Of a stretch of DNA of 64,000 nt, positions 8,727 to 18,329 are shown one piece after another; positions within the stretch are counted from its first letter, which is position 1; every line of letters begins with the position of its first letter. The notes under the pieces were generated by a model. The model searched no databases and was not told the DNA's origin. It saw only the letters and a list, made by a program, of their open reading frames with translations. A program made the position numbers and the translations under genes. Source of the DNA: Dickeya oryzae (GTDB lineage: Bacteria; Pseudomonadota; Gammaproteobacteria; Enterobacterales; Enterobacteriaceae); NCBI RefSeq assembly GCF_009372235.1, contig NZ_SULL01000017.1, positions 1 to 64,000 of the forward strand, written 5' to 3'.

Positions 8727-9794
8727 ATGACGACTCCGGAGATTCTGACGATAACCTCGCTCAGTTGCGGCTACCCATCGGTTTCTGTATTAGAGAATGT
8801 GGGTTTTTCGGTACATGAGGGAGAGATGGTGTGCCTGCTGGGAGCCAGTGGCGATGGTAAAACCACGCTGCTGAAATCGATAGCGGGTCTGTTGCCGCCG
8901 GAAAAAGGCCGAATAGCTATTGCCGGTCAGAAGGTCGTTCCTCCTCAAACCCAACGTGGTGAAGCCTCACCAGGCGTAGTCGGGATGGTGTTTCAGGACG
9001 ATGTGTTGTTTCCTCATCTGACGGTGATGGAAAACATTACTTTTGGGCTACGTGGTAAGTCATCCGAAGAAATCAGTACGCTGGCGATGGATGTGGTAGG
9101 GGTGATGCAACTGGAAACGTTCACCCGTTGCTACCCGCATGAACTTTCTCGCGAGCAGTATCAGCGTGCCGCCATTGCCCGGGCGCTGGCGTGTCAGCCT
9201 AAACTGTTGTTGCTGGATGAACCTTTTTCCTCCATAGATAGTCAGCTTCGCTACCAATTGATCAGCGAATTACGCCAAATCCTGCGGCAGCGGCAGATAG
9301 CCACGCTATTTGCCTCCTCTGACAGGGAGGATGCGTTTGCGTTTGCCGACCATCTGATTCTGATCCGTGACGGTGGTATTGTGCAGCAGGGATTTTCCGC
9401 CGATCTCTACTACCGGCCGGTTAACCGCTATGTGGCAAGTTTTATGGGGAACACCAACTACCTGCCAGTGAAGATCAGTGGTGACAGGCAATGGCAGAGT
9501 TTTCTCGGTGAGCATCAGGCAACACGGGCGTTGAAATTGCCGCATGGCGCGCAATATGACTGGTTGGTTCGTCCGCAAGAAATCGCACTGGCCCTTGATG
9601 AGGATGGGCCGGGGGTGATCGAGGACCGGTTATTCATGGGAAACAGCAATTTTTACCGTATTCGGGTTAATGAACTGGCGCTCCAGGTGCAAAGTGGTAA
9701 CTGGTTTGAGCCAGGGCAACCGGTTCGACTCAGTATTCGCATTGATCAGCCGGTTCTGTTCCCGCCGCAATCTGCGGTAAGTGCTCAGGAATAG
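8727..9794 (+). CDS. ABC transporter ATP-binding protein, FbpC-like, with degenerate signature and switch motifs
   Basis: 355 aa: nucleotide-binding domain (1 to about 235) followed by a TOBE-like C-terminal domain, as in ferric and maltose-type importers. Walker A is GASGDGKTT (39-47), the Q-loop is Gln90 (VFQDD), and Walker B is LLLLDEP with Asp164 and Glu165. Two key motifs deviate. The signature reads LSREQ (140-144) instead of LSGGQ, and the switch histidine expected in THD is Ser198 (SSD). The codons are clear in the DNA, with no frameshift. Such changes usually impair ATP hydrolysis, so the transporter may be weak, asymmetric or repurposed. A good AGGATAGG site precedes the ATG. Confidence 0.85.
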   Translation: MTTPEILTITSLSCGYPSVSVLENVGFSVHEGEMVCLLGASGDGKTTLLKSIAGLLPPEKGRIAIAGQKVVPPQTQRGEASPGVVGMVFQDDVLFPHLTVMENITFGLRGKSSEEISTLAMDVVGVMQLETFTRCYPHELSREQYQRAAIARALACQPKLLLLDEPFSSIDSQLRYQLISELRQILRQRQIATLFASSDREDAFAFADHLILIRDGGIVQQGFSADLYYRPVNRYVASFMGNTNYLPVKISGDRQWQSFLGEHQATRALKLPHGAQYDWLVRPQEIALALDEDGPGVIEDRLFMGNSNFYRIRVNELALQVQSGNWFEPGQPVRLSIRIDQPVLFPPQSAVSAQE

Positions 9795-9810
9795 CGGGCC
9801 TGAGGCCCGC
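9794..9810 (+). terminator. GC-rich hairpin after the ABC operon
   Basis: GCGGGCC-TGA-GGCCCGC forms a 7-bp GC stem that begins at the last base of the ATPase stop codon. No U-tract follows, so efficiency as an intrinsic terminator is doubtful. Confidence 0.4.
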
Positions 9811-9902
9811 GTTGCCGTTAGGGGACCGGTACGTGGTTTATCACCACTCACTACGGTAACAACCGCCATGCGGCCCCCTCTCTGTGCTCTTCCTGTGCCG
9901 GG

Positions 9903-10256
9903 TCATTTGGCGGGTGCGGGTGCAACCTGTGCCGGATTCGGCTCTGGTGGCAGCTCTCTTACACTGATGCTGACTTCATACGTTTTACCATTACCTTGGG
10001 GCACGTTAGCGACCAGCTTGTTAGCGGCTAACACCGGGTCGGTCGCCTGTAATGACGCCTGATACAGTGCATGAACGGGTGGACGTAACGCAGGTGATGG
10101 GGGCGGGAACCCGGGTGGCGGTGGCAGCATTTCCTGTCTGTCCGGTAACCGTGGATCCACATTTTCTGGATGCGCAGACGCTACAGACAAGCTCGAAAGC
10201 AGTGAAATACCGGCAATCCACGCTGCGGTACGGCAGGTTTTCGTGAGTACTGTCAT
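9903..10256 (-). CDS. Proline-rich exported protein of unknown function
   Basis: Not recognised. 117 aa with a Sec-type signal peptide (basic start, hydrophobic core WIAGISLLSSL, likely cleavage after ASA at residue 28). The mature part begins with a proline-rich tract (LPPPPGFPPPSPALRPP), continues with a short region containing DPVLAANKLVANVPQGNGKTYEVSISV, and ends in another proline/alanine-rich tail (EPNPAQVAPAPAK). No membrane segment follows the signal, so it is probably periplasmic. The start has a GAGGTG site. It is convergent with the ABC transporter operon and lies upstream of an acetyltransferase on its own strand. Proline stretches suggest an extended linker or a surface-interacting role, but no function can be assigned. 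Confidence 0.7.
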   Translation of the reverse strand: MTVLTKTCRTAAWIAGISLLSSLSVASAHPENVDPRLPDRQEMLPPPPGFPPPSPALRPPVHALYQASLQATDPVLAANKLVANVPQGNGKTYEVSISVRELPPEPNPAQVAPAPAK

Positions 10257-10409
10257 GTTACACCTCGTTTTGGTTGGACGACGTCCATCAGAAACCTTTC
10301 ACCGATACCGTGCAATGCGCTTTACTCTGTTTTATGCCGTGATAACGTAATCTTCACATTCTTATACATGCACTGATATTCTCACTGCCATCATCGAGCC
10401 TGCCGGGCT

Positions 10410-10880
10410 TTACGGCTTCAGTGCCAGAAAGTCCTGCGCCAGAATATGCCAGGCACTGGGGTGTGCCTCAAAGCCGATTTTGGGGTAATAATCCACGGCC
10501 TGCGGTGCGGCAATCAGAATCAGGCGACACAGTGGCTTGAGTTGCCGGACCGTGTGCTCGATAAGCTGGCGGCCAATGCCGCCGTGCTGGCAGGCTTCAT
10601 CCACCGCCAGATCCGACATATAGCAACAATAGTGATAATCCGTCACGCTGCGGGCGACACCCACCAGTTCGTCACCACGCCATGCTGTCACCAGCAGGTC
10701 GGCTTGTGTCAGCATGCCCGCGAGGGTCTCGCGCTGCTCCAGCGGACGTCTGGGTCCTAAGGAGGTTCGGTTAAGCAGATGGATAAATTGATCGACAGTG
10801 ATGGGGTCATTCACTTTGTAAGTGATGAGGCTTGGTGTGGTGATAGTGTTGTCAGACGCTGAAGACGATAACGATGTCAT
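10410..10880 (-). CDS. GNAT family N-acetyltransferase
   Basis: 156 aa with the GNAT fold: strand DLLVTAWRGDELVGVARSV, then motif A DLAVDEACQHGGIGRQLIEHTV with the QxxGxG acetyl-CoA loop (QHGGIG), and a C-terminal DYYPKIGFEAHP motif typical of the family. The frame is open for another 63 codons upstream, but that part overlaps hpt on the other strand. The ATG at 10878-10880 has a perfect AGGAGA site and gives the family's usual length. The substrate is unknown. It is divergent from hpt. Confidence 0.82.
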   Translation of the reverse strand: MTSLSSSASDNTITTPSLITYKVNDPITVDQFIHLLNRTSLGPRRPLEQRETLAGMLTQADLLVTAWRGDELVGVARSVTDYHYCCYMSDLAVDEACQHGGIGRQLIEHTVRQLKPLCRLILIAAPQAVDYYPKIGFEAHPSAWHILAQDFLALKP

Positions 10881-11022
10881 GTTCTCTCCTTGAGTGGGGT
10901 AAAGCCGGCTTTCTGTTATACTGCGCGCCGTGATGAATGGCGGCACAGCCTGGCTGCGTGTCTGCCCTGGAGTATGGCCACGGTGGCCGATACTGGATAT
11001 CTTTTTTTGGTGAGTAGTCAGT

Positions 11023-11556
11023 ATGATGAAACATACGGTGGAAGTCATGATCTCCGAGCTTGAGGTCAAGACGCGGGTGGCTGAGCTTGGACGCCAGATT
11101 AGTGAACATTACCGTGATAGCACCAGTGACATGGTGTTGGTGGGGTTACTGCGTGGATCCTTTGTGTTTATGGCCGACCTGTGCCGCGCCATCGACCATT
11201 CTCACGAAGTGGATTTCATGACTGCCTCCAGTTATGGCAGTGGCATGAGCTCGACCCGCGATGTGAAAATCCTCAAGGATCTGGATGAGGACATCCGTGG
11301 CAAAGATGTGCTGATCGTCGAAGACATTATTGATTCGGGTAATACACTCAGTAAAGTGCGGGAAATTTTGCAGTTACGCGCCCCCAAATCGCTGGCGATC
11401 TGCACGCTGCTGGATAAGCCGTCGCGTCGCGAAGTTCCGGTAGCGGTAGAGTGGGTTGGTTTTTCCATTCCGGACGAGTTTGTGGTGGGATACGGTATTG
11501 ATTATGCGCAACACTACCGTCATCTGCCGTTTATCGGTAAGGTGATTCCGCAGTAA
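11023..11556 (+). CDS. hpt: Hypoxanthine phosphoribosyltransferase
   Basis: Purine salvage enzyme that converts hypoxanthine (and guanine less well) with PRPP to IMP. The PRPP-binding motif [13 protein letters not shown] is at 97-109, and the flexible loop [14 protein letters not shown] at about 69-82 is conserved. The length of 177 aa is close to E. coli Hpt. Two ATG codons are adjacent (11023 and 11026) and either could be used. It is convergent with can, as in E. coli, with a strong hairpin between them. Confidence 0.96.
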   Translation: MMKHTVEVMISELEVKTRVAELGRQISEHYRDSTSDMVLVGLLRGSFVFMADLCRAIDHSHEVDFMTASSYGSGMSSTRDVKILKDLDEDIRGKDVLIVEDIIDSGNTLSKVREILQLRAPKSLAICTLLDKPSRREVPVAVEWVGFSIPDEFVVGYGIDYAQHYRHLPFIGKVIPQ

Positions 11557-11564
11557 AGCGTGCA

Positions 11565-11591
11565 ATCGCGCCCATACCGCATGGGCGCGAT
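11565..11591. terminator. Hairpin between convergent hpt and can
   Basis: ATCGCGCCCAT and ATGGGCGCGAT form a perfect 11-bp stem around a 5-nt loop in the 43-bp gap between the two stop codons. There is no T-run on either side, but it could serve both transcripts. Confidence 0.5.
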
Positions 11592-11599
11592 GCGCATGA

Positions 11600-12241
11600 T
11601 TACAGCAGCGACGAGACCGCCCGACGATAACGTTGTTCCAACGTCTCGCGGCTGGTGGCGGTGACTTCCAGGTCGCGTAAACGCCCATCCTGAATCCCAT
11701 AAACCCAGCCGTGAATTGTCACTTTCTGGCCGCGTTTCCAGGCCGACTGCATGATGGTCGAGTGACCCAGGTTGTACACTTGTTCTACTACATTGATTTC
11801 ACAAAGTTTGTCAAATCGCTGTTCCGGTGGCAATTCTCCCAGTAATGAGCTGTGCTTATACCACAGGTCTCGAACGTGGAGCAGCCAGTTGTTGATCAAC
11901 CCGAGTTCCGGGTTTTCAACTGCGGCCTGTACACCACCGCAGCCATAGTGACCACAAATAATGATGTGTTCCACTTCCAGAACCTCAACCGCGTACTGAA
12001 CGACAGACAGACAGTTAAGATCGGTATGGATAACCAGGTTGGCCACGTTACGGTGCACAAACAGTTCACCCGGTTCCAGACTGGTCAGGCTTTCTGCGGG
12101 AACCCGGCTGTCCGAACAGCCGATCCACAGAAAACGGGGACGTTGGGATAGTGCCAACCGCTCAAAATAATCGGGGTCTTCTTTCACGATCGTTTCAGAC
12201 CATTGCTGGTTATTGGCGATAAGCGTTTCTATTGTTTTCAT
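11600..12241 (-). CDS. can: Beta-class carbonic anhydrase Can
   Basis: Interconverts CO2 and bicarbonate in the cytoplasm and is needed for growth in air in relatives. Zinc ligands and the gating Asp match E. coli numbering: Cys42 and Asp44 in GCSDSR, His98 and Cys101 in CGHYGC. The frame runs 19 codons further upstream to 12298, but the ATG at 12239-12241 gives [11 protein letters not shown], aligned with the known start, and 213 aa (E. coli 220; the C-terminus is slightly shorter here). It is divergent from yadG. Confidence 0.96.
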   Translation of the reverse strand: MKTIETLIANNQQWSETIVKEDPDYFERLALSQRPRFLWIGCSDSRVPAESLTSLEPGELFVHRNVANLVIHTDLNCLSVVQYAVEVLEVEHIIICGHYGCGGVQAAVENPELGLINNWLLHVRDLWYKHSSLLGELPPEQRFDKLCEINVVEQVYNLGHSTIMQSAWKRGQKVTIHGWVYGIQDGRLRDLEVTATSRETLEQRYRRAVSSLL

Positions 12242-12368
12242 GAAAGTAAATGACCTGTAACGACAAAAGGGCGGTGCAAGGTAATATAGAGCAATCATAG
12301 GGGTTTTGAAATCGAAAACTGGGTCCGATCAAGGCCCGCTTAACTGATAAGAAGGCATGCATTCAGCT

Positions 12369-13292
12369 ATGACATATGCACTTGAATTGTCGAATCTGAC
12401 TAAGACATACCCTGGTGGCGTTCAGGCGCTGCGAGGTATCGATCTGCGTGTGGAAGCCGGGGATTTCTACGCCTTGCTGGGCCCGAATGGTGCAGGCAAG
12501 TCCACGACTATTGGCATCATTAGCTCTTTGGTCAATAAAACCGGTGGCAGGGTGCAGGTATTCGGCCACGACCTGGACCGGGATGTCGTGAATGCCAAAC
12601 GGCAATTGGGGTTGGTACCGCAGGAGTTCAACTTCAATCCGTTTGAGACCGTGATGCAAATCGTGGTGAATCAGGCTGGTTACTACGGCGTACCGCGGCA
12701 TGAAGCGGTGCAACGCGCTGAGAAGTACCTCAACCAACTTGATTTATGGGGTAAGCGTAGCGAACGGGCACGTATGCTGTCCGGGGGGATGAAACGTCGT
12801 TTGATGATCGCCCGTGCGTTGATGCATGAGCCCAAACTGCTGATTCTGGATGAACCGACCGCTGGGGTGGACATTGAATTGCGCCGTTCAATGTGGGGGT
12901 TTCTCAAAGAGCTAAACGGGCAGGGGACGACTATCATCCTGACCACCCATTATCTGGAAGAGGCGGAAATGTTGTGCCGGAATATCGGCATTATCCAGTC
13001 TGGGCAATTGGTGGAAAACACCTCGATGAAGGCGTTGCTGGCTAAGTTGCAATCAGAAACCTTCATTTTCGATTTGGCGGCGAAAAGTGCGTTGCCACGG
13101 CTGGAGGGGTATCAACACCGTCTGGTGGACACCTCGACGCTGGAAGTGGATGTCAGAAGAGAGCAGGGGCTGAACGGCATTTTCAGCCAGCTTAGCGCCC
13201 AGGGGGTTCAGGTACTTAGCATGCGTAACAAGGCCAATCGCCTGGAAGAACTGTTTGTCGCTCTGCTCAATAACAACGGAGATAAAGCATGA
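12369..13292 (+). CDS. yadG: ABC exporter ATP-binding protein YadG
   Basis: ATPase subunit of an ABC-2 type exporter of unknown substrate. Walker A is GPNGAGKST, the signature is LSGGMKRR, Walker B is LLILDEPT, and the switch His is in TTHYLEEAE, so all motifs are intact. The product is about 90% alike to E. coli YadG. Of two nearby ATGs, 12357 has its AAGG only one base away. The ATG at 12369 (MTYALEL) fits the E. coli start and yields 307 aa. It overlaps yadH by 4 bp (ATGA). Confidence 0.94.
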   Translation: MTYALELSNLTKTYPGGVQALRGIDLRVEAGDFYALLGPNGAGKSTTIGIISSLVNKTGGRVQVFGHDLDRDVVNAKRQLGLVPQEFNFNPFETVMQIVVNQAGYYGVPRHEAVQRAEKYLNQLDLWGKRSERARMLSGGMKRRLMIARALMHEPKLLILDEPTAGVDIELRRSMWGFLKELNGQGTTIILTTHYLEEAEMLCRNIGIIQSGQLVENTSMKALLAKLQSETFIFDLAAKSALPRLEGYQHRLVDTSTLEVDVRREQGLNGIFSQLSAQGVQVLSMRNKANRLEELFVALLNNNGDKA

Positions 13293-14059
13293 TGGGGCTA
13301 TATTGGGTGGCGTTGCAGAGTATCTGGGTCAAAGAGATCAACCGCTTCGCGAGGATCTGGATCCAGACGCTGGTGCCGCCGGTGATCACCATGTCGTTGT
13401 ATTTTATTATATTCGGTAATCTGATCGGTAACCGCATCGGCGAAATGAACGGTTTTAGCTATATGCAGTTCATTGTGCCGGGGTTGATCATGATGTCGGT
13501 GATTACCAATGCGTATGCCAATGTCGCTTCGTCATTTTTCAGCGCCAAATTCCAACGCAATATCGAAGAGCTGCTGGTCGCGCCGGTACCGACGCATATT
13601 ATTATCGCCGGTTATGTGGGGGGCGGTATGGCGCGCGGTATCTGCGTCGGTGTGCTGGTGACGGCGGTATCGCTCTTCTTTGTGCCGTTACAGGTTCATG
13701 CCTGGTGGATGGTGGTGGTGACCTTGCTGCTGACCGCGATGTTATTTTCGCTGGCGGGGCTGATCAACGCCGTGTTTGCCAAAACGTTTGACGACATCAG
13801 CCTGATCCCTACCTTCGTGCTGACACCGCTTACCTATCTGGGGGGCGTGTTCTATTCGTTGTCATTGCTGTCGCCATTCTGGCAGGCGGTGTCCAAACTA
13901 AACCCGATCGTATACATGATAAGCGGCTTTCGCTTTGGGTTCCTGGGTATTCATGACGTGCCGTTGCCGCTGACGTTGGTAGTACTGCTGGCCTTCATCG
14001 TGGTGTTCTATGGCGTGAGCTGGTGGCTGATTGAGCGTGGGCGCGGGCTGCGCAGTTAA
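13289..14059 (+). CDS. yadH: ABC-2 type exporter permease YadH
   Basis: Membrane subunit paired with YadG. 256 aa, the same length as E. coli YadH, with six predicted membrane segments and the ABC-2 signature near FAKTFDDISLIPTFVLTPLTYLGGVFYS. Translation is coupled to yadG through the overlapping ATGA at 13289-13292. The substrate is not known in the family. A strong terminator follows. Confidence 0.95.
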   Translation: MMGLYWVALQSIWVKEINRFARIWIQTLVPPVITMSLYFIIFGNLIGNRIGEMNGFSYMQFIVPGLIMMSVITNAYANVASSFFSAKFQRNIEELLVAPVPTHIIIAGYVGGGMARGICVGVLVTAVSLFFVPLQVHAWWMVVVTLLLTAMLFSLAGLINAVFAKTFDDISLIPTFVLTPLTYLGGVFYSLSLLSPFWQAVSKLNPIVYMISGFRFGFLGIHDVPLPLTLVVLLAFIVVFYGVSWWLIERGRGLRS

Positions 14060-14084
14060 GACTCGTGTCTGTTGGTTAAAGTGA

Positions 14085-14116
14085 AGCGAGGCGGTGTTTC
14101 TGCCTCGCTTTTTTTT
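14085..14116 (+). terminator. Rho-independent terminator of yadGH
   Basis: AAGCGAGGC and GCCTCGCTT form the stem, followed by a run of eight T. It starts 26 nt after the yadH stop and lies between yadH and convergent panD. Confidence 0.9.
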
Positions 14117-14132
14117 ATCCGCGCTGATGCGC

Positions 14133-14513
14133 TCAGGCTATCTGTACGGGGATGGCTTTAGCGGTACGCTGCAGTTCGTTATTATCACCAAAATAGGCGA
14201 CTTTAGGATGATGGGTACGGGCCTGTTCATCCGGCATCTGCACGTAGGAGCAGATAATCAGCTTATCGCCGACGCAGGCGCAGCGTGCCGCCGCGCCATT
14301 GACGGAAATGATGCGGGAGCCGCGCTCTGCGGCGATCGCGTAGGTGGAAAAGCGGTGGCCGTTATCCACGTTGTAGATGTCGATCGCTTCGTATTCAAGA
14401 ATACCGGCGGCATCCATAAAATCCTGATCGATGGCGCAGGACCCTTCATAATGTAAATCTGCCTGGGTTACTTTTACCCGGTGCAGCTTACCTTGCAGCA
14501 TGGTTCGAATCAT
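14133..14513 (-). CDS. panD: Aspartate 1-decarboxylase proenzyme
   Basis: Makes beta-alanine for pantothenate from L-aspartate. The zymogen is cleaved between Gly24 and Ser25 (HYEGSCAID), giving the pyruvoyl group on Ser25. The length of 126 aa equals the E. coli protein. It is the last gene of the panB-panC-panD cluster, 25 bp after panC, so the beta-alanine supplier and the condensing enzyme are expressed together. E. coli has an extra gene between panC and panD, which is absent here. Confidence 0.97.
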   Translation of the reverse strand: MIRTMLQGKLHRVKVTQADLHYEGSCAIDQDFMDAAGILEYEAIDIYNVDNGHRFSTYAIAAERGSRIISVNGAAARCACVGDKLIICSYVQMPDEQARTHHPKVAYFGDNNELQRTAKAIPVQIA

Positions 14514-14538
14514 CGGTCTGTCACTCTGGTTGGAAAAA

Positions 14539-15393
14539 TCAGGTGGTCAAATCCACCTGTTGGTTATCAATCAGGCGCGCCTTACCCAGCCAGGCAGCCA
14601 TCAGCACCACGGCAGAAGTACTGTCGATGGTGAGCGGTTGCAGCGTCACTGCGTCGCGGATAAATAGCTCGTCCGGCGTGAATCCGGCATCGCGCAGCGC
14701 TTCTGATGCTCTGGCGAGCATATCATCAATTTGTCGGTCGCCGTTGGATAATTGCGCCGTCACCTCGTTCATGATGCGATAGAGTTGCGGTGCTTGCTGG
14801 CGCTCTTCGGCGGTCAGGTAGCCATTGCGTGAACTGAGCGCCAGGCCGTCTTTCGCCCGCACAATAGGGACGCCGACGATGCTGATATCGTAATCCATAT
14901 CAGCCACCATCTGACGAATCAGAGCCAGTTGCTGGTAGTCTTTTTCGCCAAAGCAGGCGACGTCCGGCTGCACCAGATTAAACAGCTTGCTGACAACGGT
15001 GGCGACGCCACGAAAATGACCTGGCCGACTCGCACCTTCGAGCATCTGGGAGAGCCCCGGTACTTCGACAAACGTCTGTTGCTGCAAACCGTTAGGGTAG
15101 AGGGTCTCGGGCGCTGGGGAAAAGACCAGGTCAACCCCACGACGAGTCAGTTTTTCGCAGTCTTCCTGCAGGGTTCGTGGGTAGCGAGCCAGGTCATCCG
15201 CCCGGTCGAACTGCAATGGGTTAACAAAAATGCTGACCACAACGATATCAGCCCGGGCGCGGGCCTCATCCACCAGAGTCAGGTGGCCGTCATGCAGGTT
15301 ACCCATGGTTGGTACCAGCGCGATGCGTTTCCCATCCTGACGCCAGCGGCGGAGTTCACGGCGCAGCAGCACCGGCGTTTCAATAATCAACAC
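14539..15393 (-). CDS. panC: Pantothenate synthetase
   Basis: Condenses pantoate with beta-alanine, using ATP, to form pantothenate. The nucleotide-binding motif HDGH (His34 to His37 in [10 protein letters not shown]) and the later [10 protein letters not shown] motif (KMSKS-like position) are present. 284 aa (E. coli 283). The start codon is GTG at 15391-15393, with AGGAG seven bases upstream. It lies 15 bp after panB and 25 bp before panD. Confidence 0.97.
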   Translation of the reverse strand: MLIIETPVLLRRELRRWRQDGKRIALVPTMGNLHDGHLTLVDEARARADIVVVSIFVNPLQFDRADDLARYPRTLQEDCEKLTRRGVDLVFSPAPETLYPNGLQQQTFVEVPGLSQMLEGASRPGHFRGVATVVSKLFNLVQPDVACFGEKDYQQLALIRQMVADMDYDISIVGVPIVRAKDGLALSSRNGYLTAEERQQAPQLYRIMNEVTAQLSNGDRQIDDMLARASEALRDAGFTPDELFIRDAVTLQPLTIDSTSAVVLMAAWLGKARLIDNQQVDLTT

Positions 15394-15408
15394 ACGCTTA
15401 CTCCTGTG

Positions 15409-16203
15409 TTAAATAAAACTGTATTTCTCATCAGGAAAGGTTCCCTGTTCGACTTCCTGCACGTACAGACGAATAGCCGCACGGATATCCGCCGCTTCCG
15501 CCATAAAGTTGCGGGCGAATTTCGGCGTATGCCCGCCGGTTACGCCAAGCGCGTCGTGCATGACCAGAATCTGGCCATCGGTGACATTGCCTGCACCGAT
15601 GCCGATAACCGGGATACTCAGCGCCTCGGTGACGCGCTGCGCCAGCGAAACTGGTACACACTCCAGCACCAGCAACTGAGCACCTGCTTGTTCCAGCGCC
15701 AGAGCATCTTCCAGCAGTTGGCTGGCAGCCGCTTCATCACGGCCCTGAACTTTATAACCACCAAAGATATTGACTGACTGTGGTGTCAGCCCCAGATGTC
15801 CACACACCGGGACGGCTCGTTCAGTCAACATACGCACGGTGGGGGCCAGCCAACTGCCGCCCTCGATTTTGACCATATTGGCACCGGCACGCATCAGTTC
15901 TGCGGCGTTCTGACAGGCGAGCTCTGGCGTGGTGGCACCCATAAAGGGCAGGTCGGATAACAGCAGACAATGTGGCGCGCCGCGTCGGACGCAACGGGTG
16001 TGGTACACCATGTCATCAAGGGTAACGGGCAGGGTTGAATCGTGGCCCTGTACGGTCATACCGAGAGAATCTCCCACCAGCATGACGTGGATCCCCTGTT
16101 CATAAAACAGTTGGGCAAAGCTGGCGTCGTAAGCCGTCAGGGTGGCGAACTTTTTCTGTTCCTGCTTCCACTGGCGCAGGTGGGAAATCGTCGTCGCTTT
16201 CAT
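15409..16203 (-). CDS. panB: 3-methyl-2-oxobutanoate hydroxymethyltransferase
   Basis: First committed step of pantothenate synthesis: transfers a hydroxymethyl group from 5,10-methylene-THF to alpha-ketoisovalerate. It is a TIM-barrel protein with conserved [18 protein letters not shown] and [18 protein letters not shown]. The length of 264 aa equals E. coli PanB. A strong AGGAAGG site precedes the ATG. It heads the panBCD cluster and is separated from folK by 169 bp, so it may have its own promoter. Confidence 0.97.
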   Translation of the reverse strand: MKATTISHLRQWKQEQKKFATLTAYDASFAQLFYEQGIHVMLVGDSLGMTVQGHDSTLPVTLDDMVYHTRCVRRGAPHCLLLSDLPFMGATTPELACQNAAELMRAGANMVKIEGGSWLAPTVRMLTERAVPVCGHLGLTPQSVNIFGGYKVQGRDEAAASQLLEDALALEQAGAQLLVLECVPVSLAQRVTEALSIPVIGIGAGNVTDGQILVMHDALGVTGGHTPKFARNFMAEAADIRAAIRLYVQEVEQGTFPDEKYSFI

Positions 16204-16372
16204 GGCAACCTTCCTGAGTTAACTCAATGGCAATTCAAGGGGAAATCATTCTAATGGAAGGCAGGCATCAGGAACAGCAGTCTGTTTCTATTTGTAAAAC
16301 AGACGATTGGCATCCAGCCGATGCCGGACGCGCATCAAGATTGATTCTGGTGAGGGGGCGAAACGGTGAGTT

Positions 16373-16861
16373 TTAGTGCTCGTCCCACAGGCTTAAGCCA
16401 TTACGGGGGACGTGTTGCAAACGGGTTGCCAGGGCTTCGCCGTCGGGAAACACCAGCTCTGGCGCCAGTTCTGCTAGCGGGTAGAGCATGAATTCGCGGT
16501 TTTTCATGTCATAGTGCGGCACGGTGAGCCGCTCGGTATGCAGCGTCAGGTCACCAAACAACAGGATATCCAGATCGAGGGTGCGCGGGCCCCAGCGATT
16601 TTCTTTGCGCACCCGACCTTGCTCCAGCTCAATGCGCTGGGTGTTGTCCAACAGTGCTTCTGGCGATAATCCGGTCTGTAATTCGGCGACGGCGTTGAGG
16701 TAGTCGGGCTGATCCTGCGGGCCGAGCGGGCGGCTGCGATAAAATGACGAGCAACGCACCAACCGGGTTTGCGTGATGGCGTCCAGCGCGCGCAGCGCTG
16801 CGCGTACCTGCTGCAATGGTTCGGACAGGTTGCTTCCCAACGCCAGATACACGCAGGTCAT
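16373..16861 (-). CDS. folK: 2-amino-4-hydroxy-6-hydroxymethyldihydropteridine diphosphokinase (HPPK)
   Basis: Transfers pyrophosphate from ATP to 6-hydroxymethyl-7,8-dihydropterin in folate synthesis. Contains the HPPK signature [16 protein letters not shown] at about 90-105 and the N-terminal [11 protein letters not shown] strand. 162 aa (E. coli 159). The start overlaps the pcnB stop by 4 bp (16858-16861), showing translational coupling, as in E. coli. Confidence 0.96.
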   Translation of the reverse strand: MTCVYLALGSNLSEPLQQVRAALRALDAITQTRLVRCSSFYRSRPLGPQDQPDYLNAVAELQTGLSPEALLDNTQRIELEQGRVRKENRWGPRTLDLDILLFGDLTLHTERLTVPHYDMKNREFMLYPLAELAPELVFPDGEALATRLQHVPRNGLSLWDEH

Positions 16862-18261
16862 CGGTTATTATCCCGGTGGATTGGGCGTTTACGCGGACGA
16901 CGAGAACGGCGATGCGGTGTTGGGCCGTCATCAAGTGTATTGAGCATCACTTGCTGGCGCGGCGGTGCCGCTACCTGAAACTCGCCCCACCACTGTGCCA
17001 GACGTTGTAATTCCTGATGGTTTTCAATTTCTGCACGCAGACACAGCAAGTCATAGGCTGCCCGGAATTTCGGATGCTCCATCAGTTTAAACGCGCGTTT
17101 GCCTTGACGGCGCGACAGGCGCAATTGCAATTGCCAGATATCGCGGACAAGCGAGGTAATCCGTTTAGGAATAGCGAGTGAGCGGCACTGTTCGTCGAGA
17201 ACGTCGTTCATGGCTAACGCAAAGGCTTCGAAGTAAGCGAGTCCGCTTTCCTGCGTCAGCTTCTGGGCATGCTCCACCAGCGGATACCACAACATGGCGG
17301 AGAACAGAAATGCCGGGTTAACCCGCATATCGTTCTGGATGCGCTGATCGGTATTCTTCAAGACCTGTACGATCATCCGTTCCATTGTGCTTTCACCATT
17401 CGCGGTAAAATAACGGCTGATGAGCGGGAACAGGGGCTGGAACAGCTGGTATTCGCACAGTAACTGGTAGGTGGGGTGACCGTGACCCGCCTGCAATAGC
17501 TTCAGTGATTCTTCAAATAACCGCGCAGGTGGGATGTCGTGCAGCAACGAGGCCAGACGAGGAATCGGCTCGGCGGTTTCAGAACTGATGCGCATACCGA
17601 GTTTGGCGGCAAAGCGTACCGCACGGAGCATACGCACCGGGTCTTCACGGTAGCGGGTTTCCGGATCGCCAATCAGGCGAATCAGCCCCTGACGCAGATC
17701 GTTCAGGCCGTTGGTGTAATCCCGCACGGTGAAGTCAGCAATGCTGTAATAGAGGCTGTTGATGGTGAAGTCGCGCCGTTGGGCGTCTTCTTCAATGGTG
17801 CCGAAAATGTTGTCACGCAGCAGCATACCGTTGTGGCCTTGCTGGGCGGCATTCTTGGTTTCCTGCTCCTGATGCTGCTCATGGTGACCGCGGAATGTGG
17901 CGACCTCGATCACCTCCGGGCCAAACATCACATGCGCCAGACGGAAACGTCGGCCCACCAGCCGGCAATTACGGAACAATTTGCGAACCTGCTCCGGAGT
18001 GGCGTTGGTGGTAATATCGAAGTCTTTGGGCTTTTTGCCCAACAGCAGGTCGCGGACACCGCCGCCTACCAGATAAGCCTCATAGCCCGCTTTGCTCAGG
18101 CGATACAGTACTTTCAGCGCATTCTCACTAATGTCACTGCGTGAAATGGCATGCTGGTCGCGAGGAATGACGGTCATTGCCTGTGGCGGATTGTCCACAC
18201 TGACGGGCTCATTCTCACGATTCAGTACCTTGCGGCAAAAATTAGCTACCCGGGTAAAGAT
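16858..18261 (-). CDS. pcnB: Poly(A) polymerase I, likely non-AUG start
   Basis: Adds 3' poly(A) tails that speed RNA decay. It has a nucleotidyltransferase domain with [17 protein letters not shown] near residues 67-83, the RNA-binding arm RREDP region ([20 protein letters not shown]), and a basic C-terminal tail ([10 protein letters not shown]). The first ATG is at 18198, but the reading frame upstream encodes [15 protein letters not shown], which matches the true N-terminus of E. coli PcnB. That segment starts after a non-AUG codon, ATC at 18259-18261 (ATT is just before it), preceded by a GAGGTG site. E. coli pcnB is known to start at AUU. This start gives 467 aa (E. coli 465). Confidence 0.9.
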   Translation of the reverse strand: MFTRVANFCRKVLNRENEPVSVDNPPQAMTVIPRDQHAISRSDISENALKVLYRLSKAGYEAYLVGGGVRDLLLGKKPKDFDITTNATPEQVRKLFRNCRLVGRRFRLAHVMFGPEVIEVATFRGHHEQHQEQETKNAAQQGHNGMLLRDNIFGTIEEDAQRRDFTINSLYYSIADFTVRDYTNGLNDLRQGLIRLIGDPETRYREDPVRMLRAVRFAAKLGMRISSETAEPIPRLASLLHDIPPARLFEESLKLLQAGHGHPTYQLLCEYQLFQPLFPLISRYFTANGESTMERMIVQVLKNTDQRIQNDMRVNPAFLFSAMLWYPLVEHAQKLTQESGLAYFEAFALAMNDVLDEQCRSLAIPKRITSLVRDIWQLQLRLSRRQGKRAFKLMEHPKFRAAYDLLCLRAEIENHQELQRLAQWWGEFQVAAPPRQQVMLNTLDDGPTPHRRSRRPRKRPIHRDNNR

Positions 18262-18329
18262 AATACACCTCGATAATCATTGAAAATTTAGCGGTACAAC
18301 AAAAAATAGCGGCTAATCATAGCTCACCC

